A DNA stretch of 64,000 nt from Papiliotrema nemorosa (Eukaryota > Basidiomycota > Tremellomycetes > Tremellales > Rhynchogastremaceae): the NCBI GenBank assembly GCA_032158125.1, contig JASKOT010000002.1, positions 806,001 to 870,000 on the forward strand, given 5' to 3'. Positions 1 through 14,546 of the stretch are shown here, in pieces. The notes under the pieces are model-generated. The model saw nothing but the letters and a program-made list of their open reading frames with translations, had not been told where the DNA came from and did no database searches. Numbering within the stretch: position 1 is the first letter of the stretch; the number at the start of each line of letters is the position of its first letter. Made by a program: the position numbers and the translations under genes.

Positions 1-3652
<3,652 letters not shown>

Positions 3653-4073
3653 GATGCGAAGAGTTCGGATGGGTCAAGAACGAAGAGGGGTAAGGAAGCG
3701 CTATATCCCGTCAACTGAGGAGCCGACGTTTTGACCGAATCTGCGGCTCCTGCCAGCTGAAAGACTCTGTTCAGATACTGCCGTCGTCTTGAGTAGGTTG
3801 AACTGGTCGGATTGTGTGGTGACTGCAAGGTTGCTTCAAGCAATAGCGAGGGGGAAGAGACGAGGTCCTGTCGATTTCATGTCGCCGCCCCCCCCTTGGT
3901 TTCCCGACGCGCCTCGAGTCGCGTCAGCCCAGTCGAGTTTTTTGATTCCGCTTCTGGTCAGGTTGACTGGACTTGGCGGTCATGTCCGCACTTATTGATC
4001 CTGTACGTCACCCTCTAGTAGTTGACTCTAGAGTAGTGGTCAACCTGTCTTGGAAGAGTAGGCCACCAACAGC
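3653..4073. promoter_or_regulatory. SMC3/TDP1 divergent promoter with an MCB-like palindrome
   Basis: This 421 bp gap separates two genes read outward, a cohesin subunit and a DNA-repair enzyme. At 3906-3925 it holds a near-perfect 20 bp palindrome made of two ACGCG cores (3907-3911, and 3920-3924 on the other strand) around CTCGAG. ACGCG is the core of the MluI cell-cycle box bound by MBF in fungi, so G1/S control of the pair is a reasonable inference. A run of eight C lies just upstream. No protein or RNA gene was recognised in the gap. Confidence 0.5.
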
Positions 4074-7000
4074 ATGGACGACGACGCAGATGTGGCTGCC
4101 TTTCTTGGAGGAAGGTGAGTCTTATGATGCACATCCAAGCAATTGCTAAGGAGTAGTATCTATGCGAGACCTGGTATGTCCGCTTTTGGGCCAGTCCCGA
4201 GAAGGGGCGAGAATCGACAATTTGACGAGTATTGCGACCAGCTCATCGATAACGAGGTGAAAGACGATCGGGAAAGACTGCACGAGATGAGAAGGTTCGT
4301 ATGGGTGAGATGTACTGCATCTGTAAAGCTTACAAGCAGAGCTTTGTGGGCGACTTGGAGGACTGAAGCACCACGAACACGACATGTCCCGCAAGGAGGA
4401 GGACAGGAAGATGAGGATGCTCAGCTGGCTCGGCGAGTACTATCATTGGTCCAAGGGGGCTATACTGATCTATCAGAGCTTTGGCAGAGTCTGCACGGGA
4501 ATCTCGTGCTGGATCCTCAAGGCAATCTCCGATCCCCATCCTCGACGACGACGAGGATGCCGAGCTTCAACGAGCCATTGCAGCCAGCGAAGAAGAGTCG
4601 AGAGCTACGAAGAAGCGTCGTCGGGAAAGCACTCCAGAGGAGGAGCGGCGTATGATGGCAGAGTTGGTCTCTCATATTGGCAACAGACGACGCTCACGCT
4701 CAGAGCCATAGCGGCCTCTATGGCGGGAAGCAGGAATGAAGTTCCTGTAGAAGCGGTGTCGGACGACGAAGAGATGGAAAAGGCGAATAAAGCTTTTCAA
4801 GCTTCAAGAGAGGCTTTCAGAGAAGAGGAGAGAAGGAAGAGAGAATCCAGGGATAACGCTACGACAGCTGGACCGTCCACGAATCGTGCTGAGGCATCTG
4901 CATCGCGACCGACGAAGGCTTCGAGGACCACACACGGATCAATGGCGGTCCCTTCCCCTACGCCAGCCGAAGCATCAGCAAATTCGGCGTTTCCACCATC
5001 ACGAGGTATTCTGGGCGACCGTGCTCAGATGGAACAGGAGCGTTTGGCTCGGATGGCCGCCAGGCAGAATCAGCAGGCTGGATTCGGTCCTTCCAGCAGC
5101 CGCCCGGCTACTACGGCAGTTGCTCCTCGATCTACCAACGTCGCGACCCTTAGTGATTTCCGGAGTTCTGACATTCAGCCCGCGAGAAGCGCTTACAATG
5201 GTCTAACAGTCAAAGGCGCATCGTCTGTGCGCCTCCCCGACAAATCTCATCACCCATTGCAATCCCCACAGCCATTCCCGAATGATGCAGCAGGAGAATA
5301 CTTCCTCGATGGCGAGCTACGAAATACCCATGTTGATCCTCAGCTGGTCGGGTCCCCTCAGGAGCGGACATTCTCCCTCAAAGAGGTCATCGGTGACGTG
5401 AGCCGCACCTCTCCTTGAGTATGTAGGACACTGAAGCCGGGCAGAAAAGCCAGATTGCCCTGATAATCATGTCCAGCTTTGCGATTGCGGACGAATGGAT
5501 GGAGACTATGCTTCCACCGGCAGAAGAAGTACCACGAATCGTAGCGCGACCGCATCCCAAAGAATTTCCTCAATGGAATGGCAAGGTACAGGCGCAGGAC
5601 TCAAGTGAGGTTCGCTGCTATCCCTTGATGACCGGCGAATATGGGTCAGTCGTCACGAACAGGTACTCATACGTATCAAAGCTGACGCGCAGTTCCGCAC
5701 ATATGAAATATTTTTGGGTGCGCTGCTCAACCTTCGTGAGGATAATTCAGGCTGAGGACAGATTTTCTACAAAACTGGTCGACTCCGTGTAGCAATCTCA
5801 ACGGCAAACATGGTGGACTACGATTGGGACTTTATCGAGAACGTAAGGGTTGGAAATTGAAAAATACGTCAGTCTGCTTATCGTGCAGAGCGTTTTTATT
5901 CAGGACTTCCTGCCAAATCACATCCCGTCCGCTTCGACTACCCCATCCACATTGACCAGTCAATTCCCGATACAATTCCGGACCCTCTTCCTGCACCTCA
6001 AAGTGCACAAAGCTCTACGCTTCCTGTTAGATCAGCACCGTGCTGGATCAAGCATCCCGCTGCGACCAGATCAGGGCTTTGCTGACATGGCGAATTGGGA
6101 TTGGAGCAGGGTCAAGGTCAAGATTGTCATGTCTGTTCCAGGCACCTACACTGGGGCAGATAAGATGGACGAGTTTGGTATCGCGAGACTGGGTAAGGTT
6201 CTGAATGAGAATGGCTGGAAGCCGAGAGCGGGCGAGGTGATCAAGACGGAATTTCAGGTAAGAAATGAGCTTATTCTGAGACTGATGGGGTAGAATTCGT
6301 CATTAGGCAATTATACGATCGACTGGGTAGACAACTTTTATCAGTACTGTAATGGCAAACCAACTCGTGCGCTTGTCGGTCGACCAAAACCTACTGCTTT
6401 TCCGCCGATCAAGATTGTCTTCCCCTCTCTGGCTACGATAGACAGCAGCATCTTGGGACGAGATGTAAGCTTTATCATGCGCATCGTCGAGCTGATATGC
6501 TTACTACAGGGTGGAGGAACCATGTTTTGTGGCAGAGGATTCAATTCCGTAACTAAGAAGCTTTTCTTTGACGCCAATTCCAAGCGTGGCGGGGTATTGA
6601 TGCACGCCAAGGTCAGTCTAACTGTACACGAAAGAGCACGGCTTATCGAAAGGTACTGATCGCAATATTTGAGCCGAGATCGAATGACTTGGGTTTGGTC
6701 TCGGCTGCCTCTGCATCGACCGCGTCACCAGGCAGACAGAGGGGATCAGACGATATTGCGGAGGAGGACGAAGGCGTGGGAGGCTGGGTGTACGTGGGAA
6801 GTCACAATTTCTCCCCTGCTGCATGGGTATGCTCGACCGGGTTGACTTTTCTGTTTAGCTGATGACCAAGGGAACGGCGAACCTCAAAAAAAATCCGCCG
6901 ACACTCAACGTGCGAAACTACGAGATTGGAATTGTCTTTCCTCTTCGTATGTGCAAAGTGTCTGCGTGTCCACCCCCGCTCACCTCTTAGCGCGAATGAA

Positions 7001-7138
7001 CGCCAACAAGGCGGCTGACGCTGTTGCTCCACACCAGAGGCCACCTCGACCTTATGGTCCATCAGATGTACCTTGGGTATGTATACTGCGAGGTGTATAG
7101 CAGTTGCTAACCCGAAGGATCAAGCCCTGCGTGCCTAA
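4074..7138 (+). CDS. TDP1: Tyrosyl-DNA phosphodiesterase 1 with N-terminal UIM
   Basis: Phospholipase-D-fold enzyme that removes stalled topoisomerase I from DNA 3' ends. The first HxK motif is HMKYF, spliced to IFYKTGRLRVAISTANM (5698-5815). The second is LMHAK (near 6600-6610), followed by the conserved GSHNFSPAAWG (6800-6870). The C-terminus is PYGPSDVPW, then DQALRA and stop at 7136-7138. Upstream, a good ubiquitin-interacting motif, DEDAELQRAIAASEEES, is encoded near 4548-4600, with a second degenerate copy (EEMEKANKAFQAS) near 4770. The N-terminus is the weak part: ATG 4074 (MDDDADVAAFLGG) joins the UIM only through several inferred introns (4437-4476 and 4650-4711 fit well; one starting near 4305 is less certain). 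The true start could instead be ATG 4384, with 4074-4300 belonging to another small transcript. The catalytic part is certain. Confidence 0.88.
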
Positions 7139-7681
7139 GCGGAGATTCCCCGATAAATGAGACGACACCACTCTACGAGATACAAAGTATTACCACACCT
7201 ATTTTACGACTTGACCATTGTATGCGCACAGGAAGCAGATGATACATTACCTTACCATATACATGATTCATATGGATAGTTGGTACTGATTATTGCAATC
7301 GACATGCCCGACACCGAAGGCTGCTGGCTTCGCTGCGTAGTCAGGCTTGACACAAGTCTGCAGAGCTCCGCTCAGTAGAGCAGTCGACTCGAGGCGAAAT
7401 CACAGCTTTTTCCGATTTTACAGCTTGTTCAATGTGCTATGGGTGGTTTTCTCATGACCGTATATCCGGAATCTCCCTGACTCACCTTTTTGAGTATGCA
7501 TGAAAGGCCTCGACTCCCCAAGAGGATATTGATGAGGGTTGAGTGACAGCGACCATCCGAGTTTTTGCCACCCACGAAAGGGGTGGGCCGCGTTTTGACT
7601 TTTTGGACTGTCCACAGGAAATCAGTCAACCTATACCCCTTGTCACCTCCCTGGAATCCAGCTCTGTCCGACACTTGCAAG
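7139..7681. other. Intergenic, TDP1 3' end to RanGAP start
   Basis: About 540 bp between two genes in the same direction. It should hold the TDP1 3' UTR and the RanGAP promoter and leader. I see no ORF with family similarity, no tRNA-like fold and no striking repeat. Confidence 0.5.
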
Positions 7682-9053
7682 ATGGCTGCTCCTACTACAG
7701 CTCCAGGCTCGAAAACCTTCTCTATCCTGGGCAAGAACCTCAAAGCCAACTCGGCAGCAGACCTCGAACCTTTTCTGTCTGAACTGAAGCAGCTGGAAGA
7801 TGTCGAAGAGGTTCATTTTGGTGGAAACAGTCTGGGTGTCGAAGCATGTCAGGCGATTGCTGAGGTCTTCAAAACCAAGCCTACGCTCAAAGTCAGCTTT
7901 ATCGTCGTCCGGGCGTCATGTCACAGCTGACCTGCAGGTGGTCGACCTCGCAGATATCTTTACTGGCCGACTCATCTCTGAGATCCCCCAATCCGTCTCT
8001 GCCATGCTCGACGCTCTCACCGACCACACTTCTCTCGTAGAAATTGATCTCTCAGACAATGCCTTTGGAGGTCGATGTGCCGACTCTCTCGTCAACTTCA
8101 TCACCAACAATACCTCCTTCCAAGTGTTCAAACTGAACAATAACGGAATGGGTCCAGCTGGAGGTACAATCGTCGCCAATGCTCTTTCTGCCAATGCCGA
8201 CAAATGCAAATCTCAGAACAAAGAGTCCTCGCTCAAAGTGGTGGTTTGCGGGCGAAATCGACTGGAGAATGGATCGGCTAAAGCTTGGGCAGAGGCTTAC
8301 TCGAAACATGGTGGACTGAAAGAGGTCCGAATGCCCCAAAACGGAATACGGATGGAAGGTATCGCAGCTCTGGCCGGCGGTCTAGCCAAGAATCCAAAGT
8401 TGGAAGTGTTGGATCTGCAGGATAACACGGCGACTAGGACGGGTACGAGGTCGATTGTCAAGGTGTTGGAATCGTGGCCTGAATTGAGGGTACTCAACCT
8501 TTCGGATTGTCTCATCAGCTCTGCGGGAGGTATCGCCCTCGCTACGAGTCTTGCGGCGGGAAGCAATAAGAAATTGGAAAAGTTGCAATTGCAATATGGA
8601 GAGTTTGACAAGAGGACAGTGGAAATTCTATCTACGGCCATCACTCAACACCTCAAAAGCTTGAGCTCGCTCGAGTTGAATGGAAACAGGTTTGATGCGG
8701 AGGATGAGTGTGTCGAAGCGCTGAAGGAAGCCCTGGCTCAGAATGGACATGAGGATGCTCTCGACGAGCGTGAGTACTGTCTTCCATCAATGCACTGCGA
8801 TGCTGATGAACAGTGGACGACATGGAAGAGGTCGACGAGGATGAGGAAGATGAGGAGAGCGCAGATGAGGACGAGGAAGAAGAGGCAGACGAGGATGAAG
8901 ATGACGGAGTAGACAAGGGAGCCGCAGGAGAGAAGGCTCTTCCGCCAGCTTCGGACAAGGACGCCGACGAGTGAGTCATTCCAGCGTCGCATAGCTTGAC
9001 GCTGACATTACAGCTTGGCCGACGCCCTGGCCAGCACTCACATCGCCAAGTAA
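7682..9053 (+). CDS. RNA1: Ran GTPase-activating protein (RanGAP)
   Basis: Cytosolic activator of Ran GTP hydrolysis, which sets the RanGTP gradient for nuclear transport. The protein of roughly 410 residues is a chain of RanGAP-type leucine-rich repeats (VEEVHFGGNSLG, LVEIDLSDNAFGG, FQVFKLNNNGMGPAGG, LKEVRMPQNGIRMEG, LEVLDLQDNTATRTG, LRVLNLSDCLISSAG, LSSLELNGNRFD). A strongly acidic Asp/Glu tail follows (8815-8940), as in yeast Rna1. It ends DADDLADALASTHIAK. Introns lie at about 7891-7937, 8771-8812 and 8972-9014, and all restore the frame. ATG 7682 gives MAAPTTAPGSKTFSILGKNL with no credible upstream Met in frame. NSP1, another nuclear-transport gene, lies about 900 bp downstream. Confidence 0.95.
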
Positions 9054-9360
9054 GCTGGGGATTCCTCGATGGCCGATCAATGCCATCGAGACCACTGCGA
9101 TTGTTGTGGGTCAAGTAGAAGACGAGTAGAGGGTCTTGCGAGCTTTGGTTAACGATTCTTATCCTTTTTTTATATATTGTCGCATGTGAATACCCTTATC
9201 ATTAGTACCAGAGTTGAGCTTGTTCGAGCCTCCTGAGGACGACGACCGCCCGCTTTCTCAGCACGGGTATAATGATCTCGCATGTCTGCAGAGATTGTTT
9301 TGAATACAGAAACGTCGATACCGCAATGTCGACCACACTCTAGCGCCCTGCAGTTTTCCC
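9054..9360. other. Convergent 3' intergenic region (RanGAP / Sm-F)
   Basis: 307 bp between two genes that run into each other. It is AT-rich near 9160-9200, which fits polyadenylation on the plus strand. No gene was recognised. Confidence 0.4.
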
Positions 9361-9764
9361 CTAGTCTTCGTCCATACCCCTAGCCTTGTCTTTTGATTCC
9401 CTGCAGGGGTGAGAAGCAGCGTCAAGAGAAGATGGATATGCTCACCTGATGTAGAGAACATTGTTACATCGGATGAAGACTTCTCCCAGAGCACCGTTTG
9501 ATTTACCATTCTCAATCTCCTCCGTGTTTGCAAGCTGCTTGTCAGCTGATCGTAAAGCTTTCAAAAGACGACAGTTGACTCACCTGCAAGTTCATGTATC
9601 CGTCCGTGGACACCAGGTATCCTCGGTACTCCAGACCCCACTTTAATTTGACATTGACGATTTTACCAGTCAGATCCTGCAGGAAAGGTTTCGGGTTGAC
9701 GGGCTGGGACATTCAGCTTTACGCATCGAAACTTCAGCATCTGACATACCTGAATTGCAGACAT
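9361..9764 (-). CDS. SMX3: Small nuclear ribonucleoprotein Sm-F
   Basis: Sm-F is one of the seven Sm proteins that form the ring on U1, U2, U4 and U5 snRNA. Three short exons give about 87 residues: MSAIQ, then [14 protein letters not shown] and [18 protein letters not shown] (Sm1 motif), then DGYMNLQLANTEE and [16 protein letters not shown] (Sm2 motif), ending ARGMDED. Length and order match the family closely. The first exon codes only five residues before an intron. The gene diverges from NSP1 with 182 bp between start codons, so the two probably share a promoter. It would be missed by a search for long ORFs because the exons are so small. Confidence 0.93.
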
Positions 9765-9946
9765 GGTAAGAGATACTTGCGAAGGACAACAGAGAAAGTG
9801 AGAGTTGTCGCGAGACAAGCTGGAGATTTCAACATCCACAAGAGTAGGCGTGCGAGTCTGTCCCCATTCCGCGCGCCTTCCCGGGCAATGTTTCAAGGCA
9901 GAACACTCAATTCGGTCCTATATACTGAATCGACCACAGAGCAATC
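9765..9946. promoter_or_regulatory. Short Sm-F / NSP1 bidirectional promoter
   Basis: 182 bp lies between the two outward-facing start codons. This must contain both 5' leaders and core promoters. No specific factor site was recognised. Confidence 0.4.
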
Positions 9947-12316
9947 ATGTGTAAGCTCACGGGTCTTATGCGATAAATCAGGCTGACGAAATAGCTGGCT
10001 TCGGTGGTTTTGGCCAAAGCAACGGCAGCAACAGTGGGTCCTGGTACCGATCACCGTTGAATACCTGCTGATCATGTTAGACGCTGGATCGTCGCCCTTC
10101 TCCTTCGGTGCAGCAGGTGGGTTTTGCCAAATCTAGATGAATAACTCGCTGATGTAAGCCAACAAGCCCGCTACGCCTGCTTTTGGCCAGCCAGCAGCTT
10201 CTGGTTCTGCTCCTTCGCAACCTTCCACCTCGCTTTTTGGTCAACCAGCTTCCTCTACACCTGCCACAGGCGGAAGTCTGTTTGGTGGTGGAGCCTCGAC
10301 AACCCCAGCCAGTAACACCGCTCACAAACCTTTCTCTTTTGGCACAACTCCCGCCGCTCCTTCTACTACGACTCCTGCAGCTCCATCAGGCGGTTTCTCT
10401 TTCGGCAATCCAGCCTCTACCGCCCAACCCGCCGGAAGCACCACACCAGCCAGTAAACCAACTTTTGGTGGATTTGGACAGACCACCACTCCAGCTGCTC
10501 CCCCTCCGACCACAAGCTTGTTTGGAGCGAAACCTGCAGGAAGTGGAGGATTATTTGGCAACACAGTTGCATCGGGGACGACTACACCTACAACACAACC
10601 CCCTACTACCTCCCTGTTCGGCGCCAAGCCGGCGGATTCGAGCTCTACCACACCCGCCGCACCGGCAAGCACTGCAAACACTGGAGGTTTGTTCGGATCG
10701 AAGCCTGCCACTCCTGCACCAGCTACTGGATCGCTGTTCGGAGGCGCCGCATCAGGCAGCACAACCCCTGCTGCACCTTCTGCCGCTGGTGGTAGTACAT
10801 TCTCCTTTGGAGCAAAGCCCGCCGAGACAACCACGACAGCCTCTGCGACAGCTACAAGCCAGCCTGCCAAAGCACCAACATCTCTTTTTGGCGCCCCAGC
10901 TGCCCCTGCTGCCGCTCCATCGACTACACCTGCCGCTGGAGGCAGCTTGTTTGGTGGTGGAGGTTTGTTCGGAGCCAAGTCCGCTACGACTGACGCGTCA
11001 AAACCAGCCGGCACGGCTACGCCTACCACGACGACCGCACCCGCCGCTGCTGCCGCCCCAGCAGGAGGCTTCAGTTTCGGGGGTTTCGGTACCGCGACCA
11101 AGAGTCAGGACAAGCCTGCGACGCCTGCTGCTGAGGCTCCCAAGGCAGGCGGCTTGTTCGGCAACCTGGGAGGAGCCACAGCGACGCCGGCCAGTACTAC
11201 GCCTGCACCTGCAGGTGGAAGCTTGTTCAGTTTTTCTGGAGAAAAGAAAGATGCTCCTGCAGCTTCAACGCCTGCTGAACCGGCAAAGGCCCCAGCTGCA
11301 CCCGCAGCAGGAGGTTTCAGCTTTGCGGGACTAGGCTCGACCACGCCTGCTGCTGGATCTACAGCCGCGAAGGCTCCGGAAGCACCCAAGACTGGAGGTT
11401 TCAGCTTTGGGGCCGCTCCTGCCGCTGCAACCTCGGCCACTCCAGCTGCGCCTGCACCCACAAGTCTCTTTGGCGCCAAACCTGCTGAAAAGGATGCAGC
11501 CACAACAGCAACAACATCGACCGCTCCGGCTGCCCCGGCTGCTGGCAGCTTGTTCGGCGCAAAGCCCGCAGCCACCACAGCAGCTCCAGCCTCCACACCG
11601 GCTGCACCTACGGCTCCAGCAGCCCAGCCTGCGGCGACCACGAGCATCACTGAACCTGCACCGAATTTGCTTAGAGGGAAGCTTCTCGAGGACATTGTCA
11701 AAGGTTGGGAGGATGACCTCAATACCCAAGTGAAAGAGTTTGAAAGGCAAGCTGGGGAAGTGCGAGAGTGGGACAAGGTGCTTGTATCGAACGGACAGAA
11801 GGTGAGCTATGATCTGCTTGGTACCTGGCGCAAGCTCACACTTAGATAACCGCCCTTTTCGGACATGTGCAGCAGGCACAGGCGGATCATGCTGCCATCA
11901 ATGGTCAGCTCGACAGACTGGAGCTGGAGCAGGATCAGCTGGAATCTTTCTTGGACAAATACGAGAAGGAGCTTCAGACGAGATTGAACGACACGTCGAA
12001 ACCCCTCGTCGCGACCAACAACGCAGACAAGGCTCGATCAGAGTCTTACAAGCTGGCCGAGGATCTGAATGGACAACTCAATGACCTGTCTTCGAATCTG
12101 ACCAACATGATCGATGAGGTGAACCGGCTGTCGACTTCAGGCCAGCAAGCGATCGATGGTGACGACCCGATCAACCAGCTATCTTCCATCTTGGGCGCGC
12201 ATTTGAGAGCCTTGCAATCGATCGACGGTAACTCGGCAAGGCTAGACGAAAAGGTGACGGAGATTGAGGCAAGGATGGGGTCAGACCGAGGAAGGTATGG
12301 TCTTGCTAGGCGGTAA
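9947..12316 (+). CDS. NSP1: FG-repeat nucleoporin Nsp1/Nup62
   Basis: Central-channel nucleoporin of the nuclear pore. The N-terminal half (10,000-11,640) is Ala/Thr/Pro-rich with many SLFGAKP, FSFG and GLFG-type FG repeats that bind transport receptors. The C-terminal domain (11,650-12,316: PAPNLLRGKLLEDIVKGWE onward) is the Nsp1_C coiled coil that assembles with Nup57 and Nup49. Exons: ATGT (9947-9950), a short exon reading GFGGFGQSNGSN, a short exon SSPFSFGAAA, one long exon, and a last exon after an intron at about 11,802-11,847 that joins NGQK to ITALFGHVQQ. Total is about 730 residues. The first coding exon of four bases is notable. A long antisense ORF over the repeats is a composition artefact. 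Confidence 0.95.
10150..11640 (+). repeat. Protein-coding FG repeat tract of NSP1
   Basis: Imperfect repeats at DNA level encode units of the type SLFGAKPA, GGFSFG or GGLFG separated by A/T/P spacers. They are in phase with the NSP1 reading frame and are not tandem satellite DNA. Repeat number could vary between strains. Confidence 0.8.
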
Positions 12317-12403
12317 AATTTCGACTTAGATTTGCATACGAGGTGGTACCAGGCTGGCTTTCATGACGAAACGACGATGCATGTATGTACAACAAAGATC
12401 GAC

Positions 12404-13457
12404 TCAGACGTCTCCTTCGAGTCTGCCTTCTGCTTCTTCTTGATCTATCGCCATGACTCTATCCGGGGATATACTAGGTGAACGAGAGATATACCTGCCC
12501 CTCGTATCGCCTTCCTCGCCTGACATGGGGCTAGCAGAACGTGATGGCGAACGGGAAATATACCTCCCGTCCGAGTTGACGGAAGAAGACCGTGATCGAG
12601 AGCCTCGACGACGCAGATCCGGAGAAGAGCCCCGAGACGAAGGAGGCGTTCGGGAAGGTGTACGAGATAGACCTCTGCCTCGTTTGGGTTCGTCCTCGTC
12701 CTGTCCATCAGCGGGTATTGACGGGAGAGAGGGAGACGGACCAATAATGATTTTCTCGGTGGTAGTCCCTCTGTCTCTTCCAAGACTGATCGTTGAGTTA
12801 AACGAGGGAGGATGATATCGCAGACTCGATCTTGAGTCAAGAGATCATCGATGAATTCGTCGAAATGAGTCATAGAATACCCTCCTACACTGTCAGTACT
12901 TCTCAGTCTCCAGCCATCGCTTGACTGACCAACTTGTCGGACACGAAGCTTCCGGAAGTCTTTCATGAGTGGTTCCAGTATCTCGTACACTTCCAGCGAA
13001 CGGAAAGTCAACCGTATATAGAACGCGGCCAATGCACGTAAGTATCTAACATGTCAGTCCTGCCCGGATCACAGAATGGCACTCACTTGAACTCTTCAGC
13101 TAAGAGGTACTCGAACAGGATCTCTTTTTCCGGTTGTAGTTGAAGCAACTTGAGAGTGAGACACATGAACTGAGTAGGGGTTTGACGATCGTGAACACCT
13201 CCTATGGCATTGCAAGCTATAGCTTTGTCAATGATCGATTCGGCTATCCATCAGTACAACCCGGGAAGACCGGAAGAGGTATCCACCTGTGAGGGCGAAG
13301 CAATGTTCTTTCCAGTAGAGAGAATCGTATATCCTCGCTCGGATGACTTTCTCAATGAGGAACTGCAAATCAGCAGAGACTCAGCAGTGTTCAAGAGGTA
13401 CAGGCGTACTTGGGGATTACTACCGTGAATCGCATTGGGATTCCTGACCGTCGCCAT
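12404..13457 (-). CDS. PRP38: Pre-mRNA splicing factor Prp38
   Basis: U4/U6.U5 tri-snRNP protein needed for spliceosome activation. The PRP38 domain reads MATVRNPNAIHGSNPQ, FLIEKVIRARIYDS, LYWKEHCFALT, RQTPTQFMCLTLKLLQ, YLRALAAFYIRLTF, YSMTHFDEFIDDLL and RVCDIILPRL, over several exons. The tail is Arg/Ser-rich and carries RYISRSPS twice (around 12,475-12,500 and 12,550-12,575), ending RLEGDV and stop at 12,404-12,406. Joining the conserved LPPRKSLL to the DEDEPKRGRG tail requires an intron of about 41 bp with a weak GTCCGT donor; that join is inferred. It is tail-to-tail with NSP1 (87 bp) and divergent from NC2-beta. Confidence 0.92.
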
Positions 13458-13737
13458 TATGAGCGTATATCAACTACGAGATCCTGCCTAGCTGATATGG
13501 TGGTCCGGATTATCGTTCAGGTCGACTGGAAAATGTCTGTCGGGGTCGAGGTGAGTGACGGTCGAGAATGAAGGTCGACGAAACTTCAAAACAATCTTTA
13601 ATGGAATTCAGTTTCACGTTCCTATCACTCACGAGTATTCGACCAAGACACTGTGAATCGTCTTTACGGTCTCTGAGACATCGAGGTTTCTGGCGTGGCT
13701 AGGCTCAAGGACACGCACCCAAGAACGCTGCACCATC

Positions 13738-14429
13738 ATGTCTGATAGAGAAGGAGGTGGAGACGACGATGTCGGTCTGCCCAAAGCGACCGTCTTCAAG
13801 CTCATTCAAGGTGAGTCAGCCGCGTCCAACATTCTCTCGACCTCCTCCCACTCGATACTCAAGCCATTCTTTGATCTCTCGCATTGATACTGATCATTCA
13901 GAGATCCTACCGGAGGATGTGGCTTGCTCGAAAGAGGCAAAGGACGTGATAGTAGACTGCTGTGTCGGTAAGTCCACCCCGCCCAGTCAGACTCAGGCAA
14001 TCGTATTCGTACCGACCGCCTCTTAAGCAATTGCATATCTTATTCACGTATTGACACTCAGAATGGGTCAAATTGATATCCACGCAATCCAATTCAGTCT
14101 GTGATAACAGCTCGAAAAAGACAATATCACCAGAACACGTTATAGAAGCGCTCAAAGTGGGTGCTCTCAGCTTCAACCATCATAACAACTGCTCATGCCG
14201 TAGCAACTCGGCTTCGAGGACTTTGTGGCCGAGGTGGAAGAGTCAAATAAGGATTTCAAGCAGTCTCAAAAGGTACCGACTCGCCCCACCCCGTGAAGAC
14301 TCACTAATCAACCAGGAACGACAACGAACGCAACCCGACACGCAGGGTATGACACCGGAACAATTGCTTGCTTTGCAGGAGAAGTTATTTGCATCGTCAC
14401 AAGCTAGATTCGAGGCGGGACAACAGTGA
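13738..14429 (+). CDS. NCB2: Negative cofactor 2 beta (Dr1) histone-fold protein
   Basis: Dr1/NC2-beta pairs with NC2-alpha and binds TBP on DNA to block TFIIA/TFIIB. The spliced protein of about 138 residues reads GLPKATVFKLIQ, EILPEDVACSKEAKDVIVDC, CVEWVKLISTQSN, KKTISPEHVIEALK, QLGFEDFVAEVEE, which is the complete NC2-type histone fold. A Gln-rich end (MTPEQLLALQEKLFASSQA) follows. There are at least four short introns. The start at 13,738 (MSDREGGGDDD) fits the family length. It diverges from PRP38, with 280 bp between start codons. Confidence 0.93.
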
Positions 14430-14546
14430 AGCCGTCCCCTACACGATTTGCGGCAACGCGTATGAAACCAATTGTTGTATACCACCCTCATATGCGCAGA
14501 TGTATAATAATCGACAAGCAGGTTACATCTCAATCGATATCTAACC

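Noticed and set aside
6530..6560. GGATTCAATTCC resembling a tRNA B box
   Set aside because: It lies inside the TDP1 coding exon (RGFNSVTK) and no A box or cloverleaf surrounds it.
10183..11334. Long plus-strand ORF in another frame over NSP1 (383 residues, Leu/Pro/Gln-rich)
   Set aside because: It is a shifted frame of the GC-rich FG repeats; composition is biased and it does not resemble a protein family.
10150..11640. Repeated short units that could suggest a CRISPR-like or satellite array
   Set aside because: The repeats are imperfect, in frame, and encode FG motifs of a nucleoporin; there are no conserved direct repeats with unique spacers.
10322..11776. Long antisense ORFs (259 and 223 residues, Ala/Gly/Val/Pro-rich) over NSP1
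   Set aside because: These are mirror images of Ala/Thr/Pro-rich codons without stops; no splice or start context supports a gene.
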